This document shows positions 1-10,535 of a stretch of 64,000 nt of DNA, one piece after another. A program made the translations under genes and the position numbers. The DNA is taken from assembly GCA_922989275.2 (NCBI GenBank), contig OV277858.1, positions 13,105,027-13,169,026 of the forward strand, given 5' to 3'. The notes below the pieces were generated by a model. The model was not told the DNA's origin. It made no database searches and saw only the letters and a program-made list of their open reading frames with translations. Positions within the stretch are counted from its first letter, which is position 1; each line of letters begins with the position of its first letter. The stretch is from Gari tellinella (taxonomy: Eukaryota > Mollusca > Bivalvia > Cardiida > Psammobiidae).

Positions 1-384
1 ACATTGAGTTATATAGTGAAATTTTCAAATGTCTTGTCCTCTGAAACTTATATGGCCAGAGCTTTAATATCAGCAGGGTGACACTTCTTGAGTAGATGTC
101 CTAAAGTTACCTTTTTGGTTCAAATGGTTCCAGTCTGTTGCATATGTAGGTCACAGGAGCTAAAAATAGATTTTTTCAATGGAAACTTTAAAAAATATTC
201 TTGTCTAAAACCCTAGTACCCTGATCTTAGATACTTGGCACATAGCATCATCTACAGGTTCTCTATCAAGATTGTTCAAATTATGCCTATCAGGGAAAAA
301 ATTACCCCGTCCTGGACATAAATCATTATCTACATTTTGTAATCTATTCTCAGGTGAGCGAAATATGCCCCATGGGGCTCTTGT
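1..384 (+). repeat. 3' part of an AGCTCACC-family (type II) dispersed repeat
   Basis: Non-coding. The text parallels 12,060-12,340 (for example 'gagttatatagtgaaa' and 'atatggccagagcttt'). It ends in the family 3' signature, AGGTGAGCGAAAT followed by a short GCCCCATGGGGC palindrome and CTTGTT. The 5' part lies outside the window. Confidence 0.6.
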
Positions 385-454
385 TATAAATTTAGGTTAA
401 GATTGAATGTAGGTGACGTCCGGTTGGAAAACTTGATCAAATTATATAAACCTT

Positions 455-645
455 TGTAGCTCACCTGAGCTATATCAGGGTGATTGTTTGCAATCCTTGA
501 ATGTCTGGCGTCCGTCTTCAGTCAACCGTCGTCCGTCATCAACAATTTTAGTGTTTACACTCTAGAGGCCACAGTATTTATCCAAACTTTCTCAAACTTA
601 CTGAGATTGTATATTATTATTACCATAAGCGTTAGATTATGTTTG
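455..645 (+). repeat. 5' fragment of an AGCTCACC-family repeat, cut off by the minisatellite
   Basis: It starts TAGCTCACCTGAGC and is followed by TCCGTC-rich sequence and 'acactctagaggc', as in the better copy at 3,955. The similarity stops where the C-rich array begins, and I see no 3' end beyond the array. The array may therefore have grown inside or replaced this element (inference). Confidence 0.5.
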
Positions 646-1795
646 AAACCCCCCATCATCCTAACGAAATATACAATGTTGGTGTCTACTTAAACCCCCC
701 AACATCCTAACGGAATATATGATGGTGTCTACTTAAACCCCCCAACATCCTAACCAAATATATGTTGGTGTCTACTTAAACCCCCCAACATCCTTACCAA
801 ATATATGTTGGTGTCTACTTACCCCCCCCTCCCCCCCAAACATTCTTACCAAATATATGATGGTGTCTACTTAACCCCCAAACATCCTAACCAAATATAT
901 GTTGGTGTCTACTTAAACCCCCCAACATCCTTACCAAATATATGTTGGTGTCTACTTACCCCCCCCCCCAACATTCTTACCAAATATATGTTGGTGTCTA
1001 CTTAACCCCCCCAACATCCTTACCAAATATATGTTGGTGTCTACTTACCCCCCCCCCCCCAAACATCCTAACCAAATATATGTTGGTGTCTACTTAAACC
1101 CCCCAACATCCTTACCAAATATATGTTGGTGTCTACTTAACCCCCCCCCCAAACATTCTTACCAAATATATGTTGGTGTCTACTTAAACCCCCCCAACAT
1201 CCTTACCAAATATATGTTGGTGTCTACTTACCCCCCCCCCCCCAAACATTCTTACCAAATATATGTTGGTGTCTACTTAAACCCAGAAACATCCTAACTA
1301 AATATATGTTGGTGTCTACTCCCCCCCCCCCAACATCCTAACTAAATATATGTTGGTGTCTACTTAAACCCCCCAACATCCTTACCAAATATATGTTGGT
1401 GTCTACTTAACCCCCCCCCAAACATCCTAACCAAATATATGTTGGTGTCTACTTAAACCCCCCAACATCCTTACCAAATATATGTTGGTGTCTACTTAAC
1501 CCCCCCCCAAACATTCTTACCAAATATATGTTGGTGTCTACTTAAACCCCCCCAACATCCTTACCAAATATATGTTGGTGTCTACTTACCCCCCCCCCCC
1601 CCAAACATTCTTACCAAATATATGTTGGTGTCTACTTAAACCCAGAAACATCCTAACTAAATATATGTTGGTGTCTACTTCCCCCCCCCCCAACATCCTA
1701 ACTAAATATATGTTGGTGTCTACTTAAACCCCCCAACATCCTTACAAAATATAAGTTGGTGTCTACTTAAACCCCCCCAACATCCTAACCAAATT
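646..1795. repeat. C-rich minisatellite, about 25 units of about 46 bp
   Basis: Each unit reads approximately CAACATCCTTACCAAATATA, then TGTTGGTGTCTACTTAAA, then a C-run of about 5 to 15. The C-run length is the main source of variation. Rare variants ('cccagaaacatcctaacta') recur at 1,282 and 1,641, so a higher-order block of about 359 bp (eight units) has been duplicated. Short ORFs read through the array only because of its periodicity and are not genes. C-tracts all lie on the + strand, so the - strand has periodic G-runs. Confidence 0.95.
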
Positions 1796-2041
1796 TTATA
1801 AGTAATACAGTTTTTCCCGGTGTAAATGAGGATTAATTTTATTCCCAGCTGAAGAAAATCATAATGCCTGAGCTGTTATCTCTCCTTTTCTGAGTTTAAT
1901 ATTACATTTTTAGTTCACCAGAGCTTATGTCTGAGTCCTGACTTAATTTCTATAGCAACTTTCGACGCTATGGATAAAACGATGGAAAATATCTAAAAAA
2001 CTAAGATTTGAAGATTTTTCGAGAGGGTGTTATTAGACTGG

Positions 2042-2922
2042 CAGGGTTAGAAATTAGCTAAAAATTACACTTGCATTTTTTTGCGAGTGACTTTTGAACT
2101 TACTCGCAAAATGCAGAAACTACTCGCGAAAGTTAAACTGTCATTCTGAACATATATGTTTTAACTTTTAACCCGACACAGACATGTAGTAATCAAATAC
2201 AATCTACCTACACTTCGTGTATTTCATAGTTGTAGATCTACATTTGTGGTTACAGCTGACAAGGGATAAGATCTTGATTTTCATATCTAATACCAAAGGA
2301 GTATTTTTCTTACATTTTATAATATTGGGGAGAATGCATGCTGTATGCACTAGGCAGACCGCACACGATTTCATTACTCGAAAATTAGGTCAGGTTTGGA
2401 TTGCCAATCCGTCTACGATACAAACGTTTTTTCACTGGTCGTATATTTCAGGGCTGTGGTTAATAAACAGTATGTCACAGTAGAATTAGAAGTATACTTG
2501 TACTCGTGCGAGTCTTTTAAATGGCCTCGTCTTTGAAGAACGGTTTCGGTTGTTGAGTCTCAGACTCTGTGTGTGATAAGAATTGTTTACACATCGGAAC
2601 TCCGAAGTAGCAAAGTGCGCGTTTCATTAGCCAATGAGAATTGGGAAAGTCCGTCATTACGTCATTCTTACAGACAAAAAAGAGGTTGAAACTGCCCGAG
2701 AAGCTATGATTGGCTTACAAAAAGTATTCGCTTGTCTTCTCGTCCATTTCCGCCACTCGAAATGCTACGGAATAAACCGAGCATAGCCTTACAGACGCTA
2801 TACTGTGTTTAGCTGTCCGAAAAACCGTACTCGCATTTTTTTGCGAGTTTGTTGAAAAATCACTCGCAATTTACAAATTCCACTCGCATTATGCGAGTAT
2901 GCGAGCTTAAATTCGAACCCTG
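2042..2922. mobile_element. Non-autonomous DNA transposon with TIRs and a 5-bp target duplication
   Basis: The left end CAGGGTTAGAAATTAGCT and the reverse complement of the right end, CAGGGTTCGAATTTAAGCT, form imperfect terminal inverted repeats. Both are flanked by ACTGG (2,037-2,041 and 2,923-2,927), a likely 5-bp target-site duplication. Subterminal regions carry many ACTCGCA/TGCGAGT motifs in both orientations, as transposase-binding repeats often do. The inside has no recognisable transposase; an 88-codon frame at 2,217-2,483 matches nothing I know. CAGGG ends and subterminal repeats recall hAT, but hAT makes 8-bp duplications, so the superfamily is open. Confidence 0.7.
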
Positions 2923-2929
2923 ACTGGTC

Positions 2930-3513
2930 ATATTTTTCCAATGCCAGCTGCACGATAATGCTACCCTTTTGTATATATCTGAGTAATTTCTTTTATTTTT
3001 TGCAAATGCACCATCTGGTTGCGAGTGGCTTTAAGAAGTCACATATTTGGCTATATCTTTATGAGATTCTGTCAGTGCCATGTCCTTCATAAAATTTAGG
3101 TCACACTTGAAGCTTGGTCATGTGGGATCTTAAAGTAGGTAAAATCGCAAAACTATGGGATATGCCGTCAGTCATTGTGTTACACAAGCTATTCTCACCT
3201 TGCGGACGGAGATATCCAAAAATATTGGGGGGGGGGGGTGTTGAGATTAACTTTTCTGTCTGGACGGACAAGTCAAATTAATTGATGTAATTAGATAACG
3301 AATCCATTGGGAACAATAAATGAACATTATTGTGGTGTTTCATGGGATGACGTAACGACCGAGTCTAGGATTGAAATGTTATTACTTATTAAGCGAGTCT
3401 TGACGTGCTAAATAATTTTTCTATTCTAGCCGAGGTTTAGATCAGTTTGTCTCATACAACGACTAGTGACAGGTTCTTTTTCTCACATAACCAATAGTTT
3501 TAATCTATTTTAG
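2930..3513. other. No gene seen; poly-G tract
   Basis: This stretch sits between the TIR element and the first exon candidate. It holds a G-run at about 3,226-3,238 and otherwise unremarkable AT-rich sequence. If the exon candidate at 3,514 is real, this is intron. Confidence 0.4.
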
Positions 3514-3582
3514 CTCATCAAAGCATGACAAGAAATTGTGTATGATTATGGGGACAGCAATAATCTCTGATGGAGGAATGAG
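3514..3582 (+). CDS. Candidate internal exon of an unidentified gene
   Basis: A pyrimidine-rich acceptor (ctattttag) precedes the segment and a consensus donor (GAG|GTAAGT) follows it. One of the three frames is open throughout: one leading base, then SSKHDKKLCMIMGTAIISDG and two more residues, then two trailing bases. The other two frames contain stops. It lies between repeats, like a small exon in a repeat-filled intron. I do not recognise the protein. Its exit phase cannot be joined directly to the candidate at 6,682 without a stop, so at least one more exon would be needed, or one of the two is false. Confidence 0.3.
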
Positions 3583-3669
3583 GTAAGTTTTTTGACATCT
3601 CTCTTCTAGTCGAAACTCTTCAAAAGTTATTAAAAAATTATGAACCAATGCAAATTAAAGAAAAATCTG

Positions 3670-3953
3670 TGTCAAAATGTAGGGTTACAAATCTCATCGG
3701 ATTTAATGCAACTGGGTCAAAATGTTTATCTCAATTATATCTAGGTCATGGATGAATATGGGAAATGTCCGGTCAAAAACATGGTAACTAGATCATATCA
3801 GACAACATTTGTTAACAGCTAGAAGCTAAAAATCTTTTTAAATGTTGATGAAACTTGGTAAAAATGTTTTTTATTGATATCTAGGTCAGGGTTGAATGTT
3901 GGTTGTGTCGGGTCAAAATATAGGTCACTGGGTCAAATCATAAGAATACATTT
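3670..3953 (+). repeat. Two diverged units of the 145-bp AGCTCACC-element array
   Basis: Phrases such as 'atctaggtcatgg', 'gtccggtcaaaaac' and 'ggtcactgggtcaaat' match the internal units at 4,100-5,330 but with more changes. There is no 5' hairpin before them. They are probably the remnant of an older element that the copy at 3,955 abuts. Confidence 0.6.
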
Positions 3954-3954
3954 T

Positions 3955-5459
3955 TAGCTCACCTGGCACGAAGTGCCAAGGTGAGCTTTTAGGACCGCTG
4001 GATGTCTGTCGTCCGTCGTCTGTCTGTCTGTTCACAATTGGTTCGTTAACACTCTAGCGGCTACAAATTTCATCCAATCTTCATGGAACTTGATGACAAT
4101 GTTTGTCTTGGTGAAATCTAGGTCAAGTACGATTGTGGGTCATGTCAGATCAAAAACTAGGTCACTAGGTCAAATCATAGAAACATCTTGTTAACACTCT
4201 AGAGGCTACAAATCTTATTGGATTTTAATGAAACTGTCAAAATGTTTGGCTCATTGATATCTAGGTCAAGTTTGAATATAGGTCATCCTCGGTCAAAAAC
4301 TAGGTCACTAGGTCAAATCATAGAAAACCTTGTTAACACTCCAGATTCTACAAATCTCATTGGAATTTAATGCAACCGAGTCAGAATGTTTGCCTAATTG
4401 ATATCTAGGTCAAGTTCGAATATGGGTAATGTCAGGTCAAAAACTAGGTCACTAGGTCAAATCATTGGAAAACATTGTTTACACTCTATAGGCTACAAAT
4501 CTCACCGTATCGTCATGAAGCTTGGTCAAAATGTTTGCCTAATTCATATCTAGGTCAAGTTCGAATGTGGGTCATGTCCGGTCAAAAACTAGGTCACTAG
4601 GTCAAATCAAAGAAAAACCTTGTTAACACTCTAGAGGCTACAAATCTCAATGGATCTTAATGAAACTTGGTTAGAATGTTTTCCTCATTGAAATCTAGGT
4701 CAATTTCGAATGTGGGTCATGTCTGGTTAAAAACTAGGTCACTAGGTCAAATCATAGAAAAACCTTGTTAACATTCCAGATTCTACAAATCTCATTGGAA
4801 TTTAATGCAACCTAGTCAGAATGTTTGCCTAATTGATATCTAGGTCAAGTTCGAATATGGGTAATGTCAGGTCAAAAACTAGGTCACTAGGTCAAATCAT
4901 TGGAAAACATTGTTTACACTCTATAGGCTACAAATCTCACCGTATCGTCATGAAGCTTGGTCAAAATGTTTGCCTAATTCATATCTAGGTCAAGTTTGAA
5001 TGTGGGTCATGTCCGGTCAAAAACTAGGTCACTAGGTCAAATCAAAGAAAAACCTTGTTAACACTCTAGAGGCTACAAATCTCCATGGATCTTAATGAAA
5101 CTTGGTCAGATTGTTTTCCTCATTGTAATCTAGGTCAATTTCGAATGTGGGTCATGTCTGGTTAAAAACTAGGTCACTAGGTCAAATCATAGAAAAACCT
5201 TGTTAACACTCTAGGGGCTACAAATCTCAATGGATCTTTATGAAACTTCATCAAAATGTTTGTCTTGATGAAATCCAGGTCAAGTTCGAATGTGGGTCAT
5301 GTCCGGTCAAAAACTAGGTCACTAGGTCAAATTTTAGAAAAATCTTGTTAACACTAAAGGTTGATTATGGGTCATGTTCAGTCGTTATCTAGGTCACTAT
5401 AGGTCATGTTTTACATGGTGTACCAGGTGAGCGATTTAGGGTCATGGTGGCCCTTGTTT
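3955..5459 (+). mobile_element. AGCTCACC-family (type I) element with internal 145-bp tandem array
   Basis: The 5' end is a strong hairpin: AGCTCACCTGGCACG, then AAGTGCCAAGGTGAGCT. A TCCGTC/TGTCTG-rich stretch follows, then about nine tandem units of about 145 bp, each with 'aggtcactaggtcaaat'. The 3' end is ACCAGGTGAGCGATTTAGG and ends in CCCTTGTT. A three-unit block of 435 bp is duplicated (compare 4,341 with 4,776). There are no TIRs in the usual sense and no ORF, so this is non-autonomous. Recurrent ends show it is one mobile family; the mechanism is not evident. Confidence 0.8.
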
Positions 5460-6430
5460 ACACTAGCAGTGATTCTTTTACCTGTGCATCCTGAGTTCTG
5501 TACTCATTAAATTTGCCAGGGACTCATTATTTGAAAAGTTGCGCATCCCATGGACCCAAAGCTTTAATTTCTGGCATTTATTAACACATTACTCCATATG
5601 ATATAAGTTGAATTATAACACAGTTGTTTGCCTTTATTGTACTCTTCCACTGCCGTGAATAATTCTACAGTTCTTGTATATTATGCAACATCTTTATCCC
5701 AGCAGATAGTAGGACATATGCTACCAATGCGTGAGACACCTGGTGGCTTTTAAATAAGTATGATAAATCTAGCATCGTTACTCTACGAAATCGTGCATAT
5801 CAGTTACCTCCCAAAGGTACCTTCAGTTTCAAACAATCTCCAATAATTGCGTATTATAAACGTTAAATGCATGCCATGAAATTGTACTTGGTGAATGAAA
5901 GTACGTGAAACTTAGTTAATTACCCAGAACTTTATCAAATTGAATATAAGCGTTAACCTGGGAACACATAGAAGAAGCTGTCTGCTTTTTTAGGCCATTT
6001 GTATAGGTATATAAGTGCCTGTAGTTTCAAACGAAGCATTATAACTTATTCTTTTTTACCATTGTCTTATTATTCACACCTATAGCTTTTATTGTGAGAA
6101 GTTTCATCAATTTATTTCAGTTAAATTTTGATTCAGTGAGTGTTTTCATTGAATTGGAGCCGAAAACAATTAAGAAAAAAACATATATATCGGGCAAAAA
6201 AAGATCCTTCGGAGATTTCATTTGGTCGCATATGTCCATAAAGCAGGTTTGAAGTAAAACAGAAGTGCTTTAAGGCAAAATCTGCTTTACTTTCAACCTG
6301 CTTTAAGTTGTCACCTGTCTTCAAAGCAAGAAATAAGTTATAGGATATAGGGTAAATTTTTCACCTGAAGGACTCAATTTTTGTCAGACTCATTGTTTTA
6401 CAGAATGAGACTCATTCATCTGATTTCTAA
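5460..6430. other. No feature identified
   Basis: This is AT-rich, apparently single-copy sequence within this window. It has acceptor-like strings (near 5,701 and 6,120), but none is paired with a good donor and an open frame. It would be intron if the flanking exon candidates are real. Confidence 0.4.
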
Positions 6431-6435
6431 AATAA

Positions 6436-6617
6436 TCACTGCTCTAGAAGCTACAAATCTCATTTGATCTTAATGAAACTTTTCTCAAATTTTTTGCCTC
6501 ATCAAAATCTAGGCCATGATTGAATGTGGGTCATGTGAGGTCAAAATCTAGAGCACTATAGGTCAAGTTTTACATGGTGTACCATGTGAACAATATAGGG
6601 CCATCGTGGCCCTTGTT
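6436..6617 (+). repeat. 3' fragment of an AGCTCACC-family (type I) repeat
   Basis: It contains one internal unit (gctacaaatctcatttgatc) and then the family 3' end, 'tttacatggtgtaccatgtg', finishing 'gggccatcgtggcccttgtt'. It is 5'-truncated. Confidence 0.7.
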
Positions 6618-6681
6618 TTTAAAGTGTTACATGTAGTTAAAGTTAGTATGTGTATCATATTTCATGTTTTGTCAATTTCAG

Positions 6682-6743
6682 AAAGAGATGATTTCAGTTT
6701 GGAAGATCACGTAACACAGTGGGGAAAAAAAGAAAAAGCTCAG
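6682..6743 (+). CDS. Candidate internal exon of an unidentified gene
   Basis: The acceptor tttgtcaatttcag and the donor CAG|GTAATA frame a 62-bp segment. One frame is open and protein-like: two leading bases, then RDDFSLEDHVTQWGKKEKAQ, ending exactly on a codon boundary. The other frames stop early. The peptide is highly charged, and I cannot assign it to a family. It is in the same orientation as the candidates at 3,514 and 9,788. Splice-like signals occur by chance in AT-rich DNA, so this is a hypothesis. Confidence 0.33.
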
Positions 6744-6849
6744 GTAATACTGATTGATCCATTTTATGCGGCTCACCATATATTCTAGTGTAAACATACT
6801 GTATTTCTCCTTGTAGATACCCAGTATGACTTATAGTTGGGGCAAATTG

Positions 6850-7420
6850 TTTCGGTCCTCGCTGCTTGTCTGTCCACAGCTTGAAACTTGACCATAAATT
6901 TTGAATCACATATGATCTATAAAGACTTCAATAAAATATGATAGAGACTTCATAGTTTGCATTTGGTCTCAATTCAAGATCAAGGTCATGTAGAGGTTAT
7001 TTAAATACTTAATAGGCTGAATTTAACATTGGTCATAACTTTTGAACTTAGTAACATGTGATAGAAACTTCATAGTCGGTATGTGTACTCATCTGATAAA
7101 GCTCTTGATTTCAATACAAGTTTGGTCATGTCTGTCAAAGTCATAAGAGGTTATGGTAAAGTCAGGCATAGTATTGACTTCGAACTTCATATACAGACAT
7201 ATCTCATTGACCAGGAGTGCAGTGTATAAGAACCGTTACTCCGTCATCAGTATTTTTATTGTTTGTTGTTATATTTTATCGAATGTAGTCTTGTCTGGAA
7301 CATAATAATTTGCCAAAGTATAAGAGTTATTGACTTAAAACTTAATACCGGTATACAGATTATGTATATATCATTGTCTAGGAGTGCCATGCTCAAGAAC
7401 TGTTACTCTGTCATCAGTAT
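6850..7420. other. Diverged repeat text, no gene
   Basis: It has phrases typical of the window's older repeats ('gtctgtccacag', 'gatagagacttcatag' occurring twice, and 'ccaggagtgc'/'aggagtgc'), but no recognisable ends. The pair at 6,945 and 7,060 suggests an old tandem unit of about 115 bp. Confidence 0.4.
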
Positions 7421-7423
7421 TTT

Positions 7424-8142
7424 AGCTCACCTGGCACTTAAGTGCCAAGGTGAGCTATTAGGATCGCTGGATGTCTGTCCTCCGTCCACAATTGCTTGTT
7501 AACATTTAAATGGCCATACATTTCATTCGATTTTCATGAAACTTGATAACAATGTTTATCTTAATGAAATCTAGGTCAAGTGCGAATGAGGGTCATGTCC
7601 GGTTAAAAACTAGGTCACTAGGTCAAATCAAAGAAAAACCTTGTTAACACTCTAAGGACTACACATTTCATTTGGTATTCATGATAATTAGTTTTAATGT
7701 TTGTCTTGAAAAATGTAGGTCAAGTTCAAATGTGGGTCAGGTCTGGTCAAACACTCAGTCACTAGGTCAAATAATTGGAAAACCTTACTCATACCCTAGA
7801 GGCCTCCGTGGCCTAGCGGTATAGTCACTGTGACTTACATCACTAAGCTCCTCACCGCTGTGAGTTCGAATCCCAGTAGGGTCGTTCGGATTTTTCATGT
7901 GGGGAAGCCTTCCAGCTGGCTTGCGGAAGGTCGGTGGTTCTACCCAGTTGCCGATTTGTGCCTGTTACAGTGCATAAATGGCTTCTGGGGTCTTCTTCCA
8001 CCTGTGATTAGCTGGACGTCGCGATATGACTGATATACTGTTGAAAGCGACGTAAAATCAAAACAAACAAACATAATCTAGGTCACTATAGGTCAAGTTT
8101 TACATGGTGTACCAGGTGAGCGATTTAGGGTCAATGTGTCCC
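7424..8142 (+). mobile_element. AGCTCACC-family (type I) element, host of a SINE
   Basis: The 5' hairpin is AGCTCACCTGGCACTTAAG followed by TGCCAAGGTGAGCT. About two internal 145-bp units follow, and the 3' end is ACCAGGTGAGCGATTTAGGG. The SINE at 7,799-8,072 splits the last unit, so this element was in place before the SINE arrived. Confidence 0.8.
7799..8072 (+). mobile_element. tRNA-derived SINE
   Basis: The head resembles a tRNA gene with an internal pol III promoter: A box TGGCCTAGCGGTATAG and B box AGTTCGAATCCC at 7,863-7,874. The body (for example 'ggaagccttccagctggctt') is shared with the minus-strand copy at 15,003-15,282. The tail is an A-rich AAACAAACAAAC. The two copies agree along their whole length, which defines the family. 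I see no clear target duplication here. The frame at 7,830-8,033 is not a gene. Confidence 0.9.
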
Positions 8143-8289
8143 TTGTTGGAATTACTTCCCTTTGTTGTTATATTTTATCCAAATTAGGCTTGAAGTTATT
8201 GCATTTTGTTATAGTTAGGGAGCACATTTAGTGTACACAACAATTTTATCCTGAAACATTTACCTCTTGTGACAAAACCCTACTGGGGG

Positions 8290-8745
8290 TTTGAATCACC
8301 ATTTCTGATTGGTCTAGTTTTCCAGCTCATCCAGTGGCCTAAACTCTGTAATTCTTTGGAAGAGTGGAATGAAGATTTGGGTCGTGAAAATTAACACTTC
8401 ATTTTTAATTATGCATATACAAAGTTTTATATGAATTGGTACAGAAATGTAGCATTGGTTTGGATCCAAAAATGTACAAGTCCCATCAATGGCCATAACT
8501 TTACCTATCTTAAAACAACTCACTTGAAAAATATCATGTCATGCACATCTAAACTTCATGTTAAATGCATATGCAAAGTTTGATGTCAATCGGTAAAGAA
8601 ATGTAGAAGTCATTTGCATCAAAGCTTTTATCAGTAAGAAAAGGTCATAAAGTAGCTGTTTGTCCTTGATTGGTAGAAAAAACTTCCCAAAACAACCATG
8701 TGATACTCCCTCATTTCTCTGGTGAGCTCTTCAGGACCCTTTTGT
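8290..8745. repeat. Possible diverged AGCTCACC-type repeat 3' end
   Basis: The text from 8,395 repeats itself loosely near 8,560 ('atgcatatacaaagttt' and 'atgcatatgcaaagttt'), suggesting an old tandem of about 165 bp. It ends 'ctggtgagctcttcaggacc', then CTTTTGTTG, which resembles the family 3' end. Confidence 0.4.
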
Positions 8746-8752
8746 TGATCTT

Positions 8753-9400
8753 TTTTATGCCCCCGGCATATGCAGAGGCATATAGTAATTGTCCATCCAT
8801 GCGTGTGTGCGTCCGTAACAAGGTTAAGTAGATGTTACCGTTTCGTCTAGCATCAACACCGCTTACTCAAATACTTTGACACTTATACAGTTATTGCTTT
8901 GGACCATTCCCTATCCACCAATATCAACAAACCATGATTTTGACATTGACCTTGACCTTATTTGTACTTAGAATATTTAGATAGGCTATTTCTTGGAAAA
9001 CTAGATTTTACCATTTCATCTAGTATCAACACAACTGACTACAATGTGTTGATACTTATACGGATATTACCTTGGATCACTACCAATCCACCCATATTAC
9101 CCAACCTTGATTTTGACCGTGACCTTGACTTAATTTGAACTTAGAATATTTTAAATAGGCATTTTCTCAGTTAACTAGATTTTACTGTTTCATCTAGCAT
9201 CAACACTGCCTAGTACAATGCTTTTGTCCTTATACAGTTATTGACATGGACTATTACCAACTCACCAAGAATATCCAAACTCAGTTTGATCTTGACCGTG
9301 CCCTAATTTTGACTTAGAAAAGATTTAGAATATTATTAATATTATTATTGTCAAGGATGCCACCGGGGGCATAAGTGTTTATTGAACGCGCAGTCTTGTT
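8753..9400 (+). mobile_element. TATGCCCCCGGCAT-family element
   Basis: It starts TTTTTTATGCCCCCGGCAT and ends ATGCCACCGGGGGCATAAG, then CAGTCTTGTT, so the ends form a short inverted repeat (TATGCCCCCGG/CCGGGGGCATA). The inside is made of about three ~190-bp units with 'cgtctagcatcaacac' or 'ttgaccttgacct'. Better copies are at 11,239 and 13,850. No ORF is present. Confidence 0.8.
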
Positions 9401-9550
9401 TCCATTTGTTATATGCTCAGATGGGATATAGGCTCTAGGTGACCATTTTGGCTGTAAAATTTGATATTAATCCAGTCATGATGGCCCATATGGGACATAG
9501 TATTGTATGGTGAAATTTATCATATTTTATGCAATGTGTCACAAATACCT

Positions 9551-9719
9551 GGAGCCCGTTTCAGAAAACTTTGAACAACAAAAACGATTGTAAACTTGTA
9601 AAACGACTCCAAACCGATGTCACAAGACAGCATTAGATGGAGAAATAAATAATAGTTGAGCATTTTATAATCTGACTTATGACAACATTTGTCGTATGAA
9701 GTTTTATGAAACGGGCCCC
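9551..9719. mobile_element. Small MITE with GGRGCCCGTTTCA inverted ends
   Basis: The left end GGAGCCCGTTTCAGAAAACT and the right end AGTTTTATGAAACGGGCCCC are inverted, about 170 bp apart. A 3-bp CCT flank is possible but ambiguous because it overlaps the TIR. The ends resemble those of the fold-back element at 28,846 (CCGTATTCTGAAAC). It has no coding capacity; the - strand frame of 123 codons at 9,520-9,891 across it is not a gene. Confidence 0.65.
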
Positions 9720-9787
9720 TGGTTGCTAAATGTCTGATTTCTTTTAGAACTTTTGTGTAAAATGTAAGTTCGTTTTCTGTTTTTAAG

Positions 9788-9894
9788 GCAAAGACCAGAT
9801 AATGGAATATCTGAAAAAGGTGCAAGCCACAGTCACTGTTAGCTTTTTGGAAACCCCAGCAGTATGTGAAAGCAAGAACAAAGCTTTTCAATGA
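9788..9894 (+). CDS. Candidate terminal exon of an unidentified gene
   Basis: The acceptor is tctgtttttaag, just after the MITE. With two leading bases the frame is open for 34 codons, from KDQIMEYLKKVQATVTVSFL to SKNKAFQ, and closes at TGA (9,892-9,894). The other two frames stop after 5 and about 17 codons. An in-frame TAA lies directly before the acceptor, so the frame must be entered by splicing. I see no AATAAA close behind, only ATTAAA-like sequence near 9,933. I do not recognise the protein. Confidence 0.3.
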
Positions 9895-10239
9895 AAGGAA
9901 AACACTGAGAACAGAAGCCAGAGCAACACATTAAAGAGAATTACAGTGAACAAAACATGTTTCTGAAGGGTGTGTGTGGGGGGGGGGGAACACAAAGAGC
10001 ATGCTGCTTGACACTTTTAGAAGGAGTGTTTCATAACTAACGAACTTGAACAATAACTTGGATATAATAAGTGTGACATATCAGTGAAAAGGACAATTAT
10101 TTACTATTGTATAATGCACGATAAGATCACAAAACTTGATAAATCACAATACTAACCTAAATTCCCCCTTTCAAGAGCACTTGAACATAGCACTTTTCGT
10201 ACATTTTGCAATAAGTTCTCAAAAAGTACATTTTGTTAA

Positions 10240-10535
10240 ATTTGTCTGACTACTATGCTTACAGTTGTTGCGTTGGACCAATACCAATCAACTCATACTA
10301 CCAAACGTTGATTTTACCTTGACCTAATTTGGGCTTTAAATATCTTAAATGGACTATTTCTTAGTTAACTAGACTTTACTGTTTCGTCTAGTATCAACAC
10401 TATTTACTACAATCCTTGATACTTAAACAGTTATTGTCATGGACCAATTCACTGTTATTGCTAAACCTCAATTTTAAGTTTAACTTGACTTAATTTGGAC
10501 TCAAAAAGTTTCAGAAGGGGACATAAGTGTTCATG
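10240..10535 (+). repeat. Degraded TATGCCCCCGGCAT-family copy
   Basis: It has the family's internal phrases ('ttaactagactttactgttt', 'cgtctagtatcaacac') and a worn 3' end, 'gaaggggacataagtgttca', but no intact 5' end. Confidence 0.65.

Noticed and set aside
805..1297. Proline/tyrosine-rich open frames (805-1,005 and 1,031-1,297) that look like a repetitive secreted protein.
   Set aside because: They are the minisatellite read in phase. Period and composition follow the DNA repeat and the frame breaks with C-run length.
646..1795. The C-rich array considered as telomeric or interstitial telomere sequence.
   Set aside because: The unit is ~46 bp and lacks TTAGGG/CCCTAA motifs; it is a minisatellite.
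646..1795. The regular array considered as a CRISPR.
   Set aside because: Units are contiguous with no unique spacers, and the context is clearly animal nuclear DNA.
6121..6135. Possible micro-exon (acceptor 'tttatttcag', donor 'GTGAGTG').
   Set aside because: Only 15 bp long and containing an in-frame stop in one phase. It cannot be supported without transcript data.
7830..8033. A 67-codon frame and its counterpart at 15,055-15,324 (89 codons) with similar sequence, which could pass for a conserved gene family.
   Set aside because: The shared sequence is the SINE; similarity continues into the tRNA-like head and A-rich tail.
9520..9891. 123-codon - strand frame.
   Set aside because: It runs through the MITE and antisense to the exon candidate. 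No domain is recognisable.
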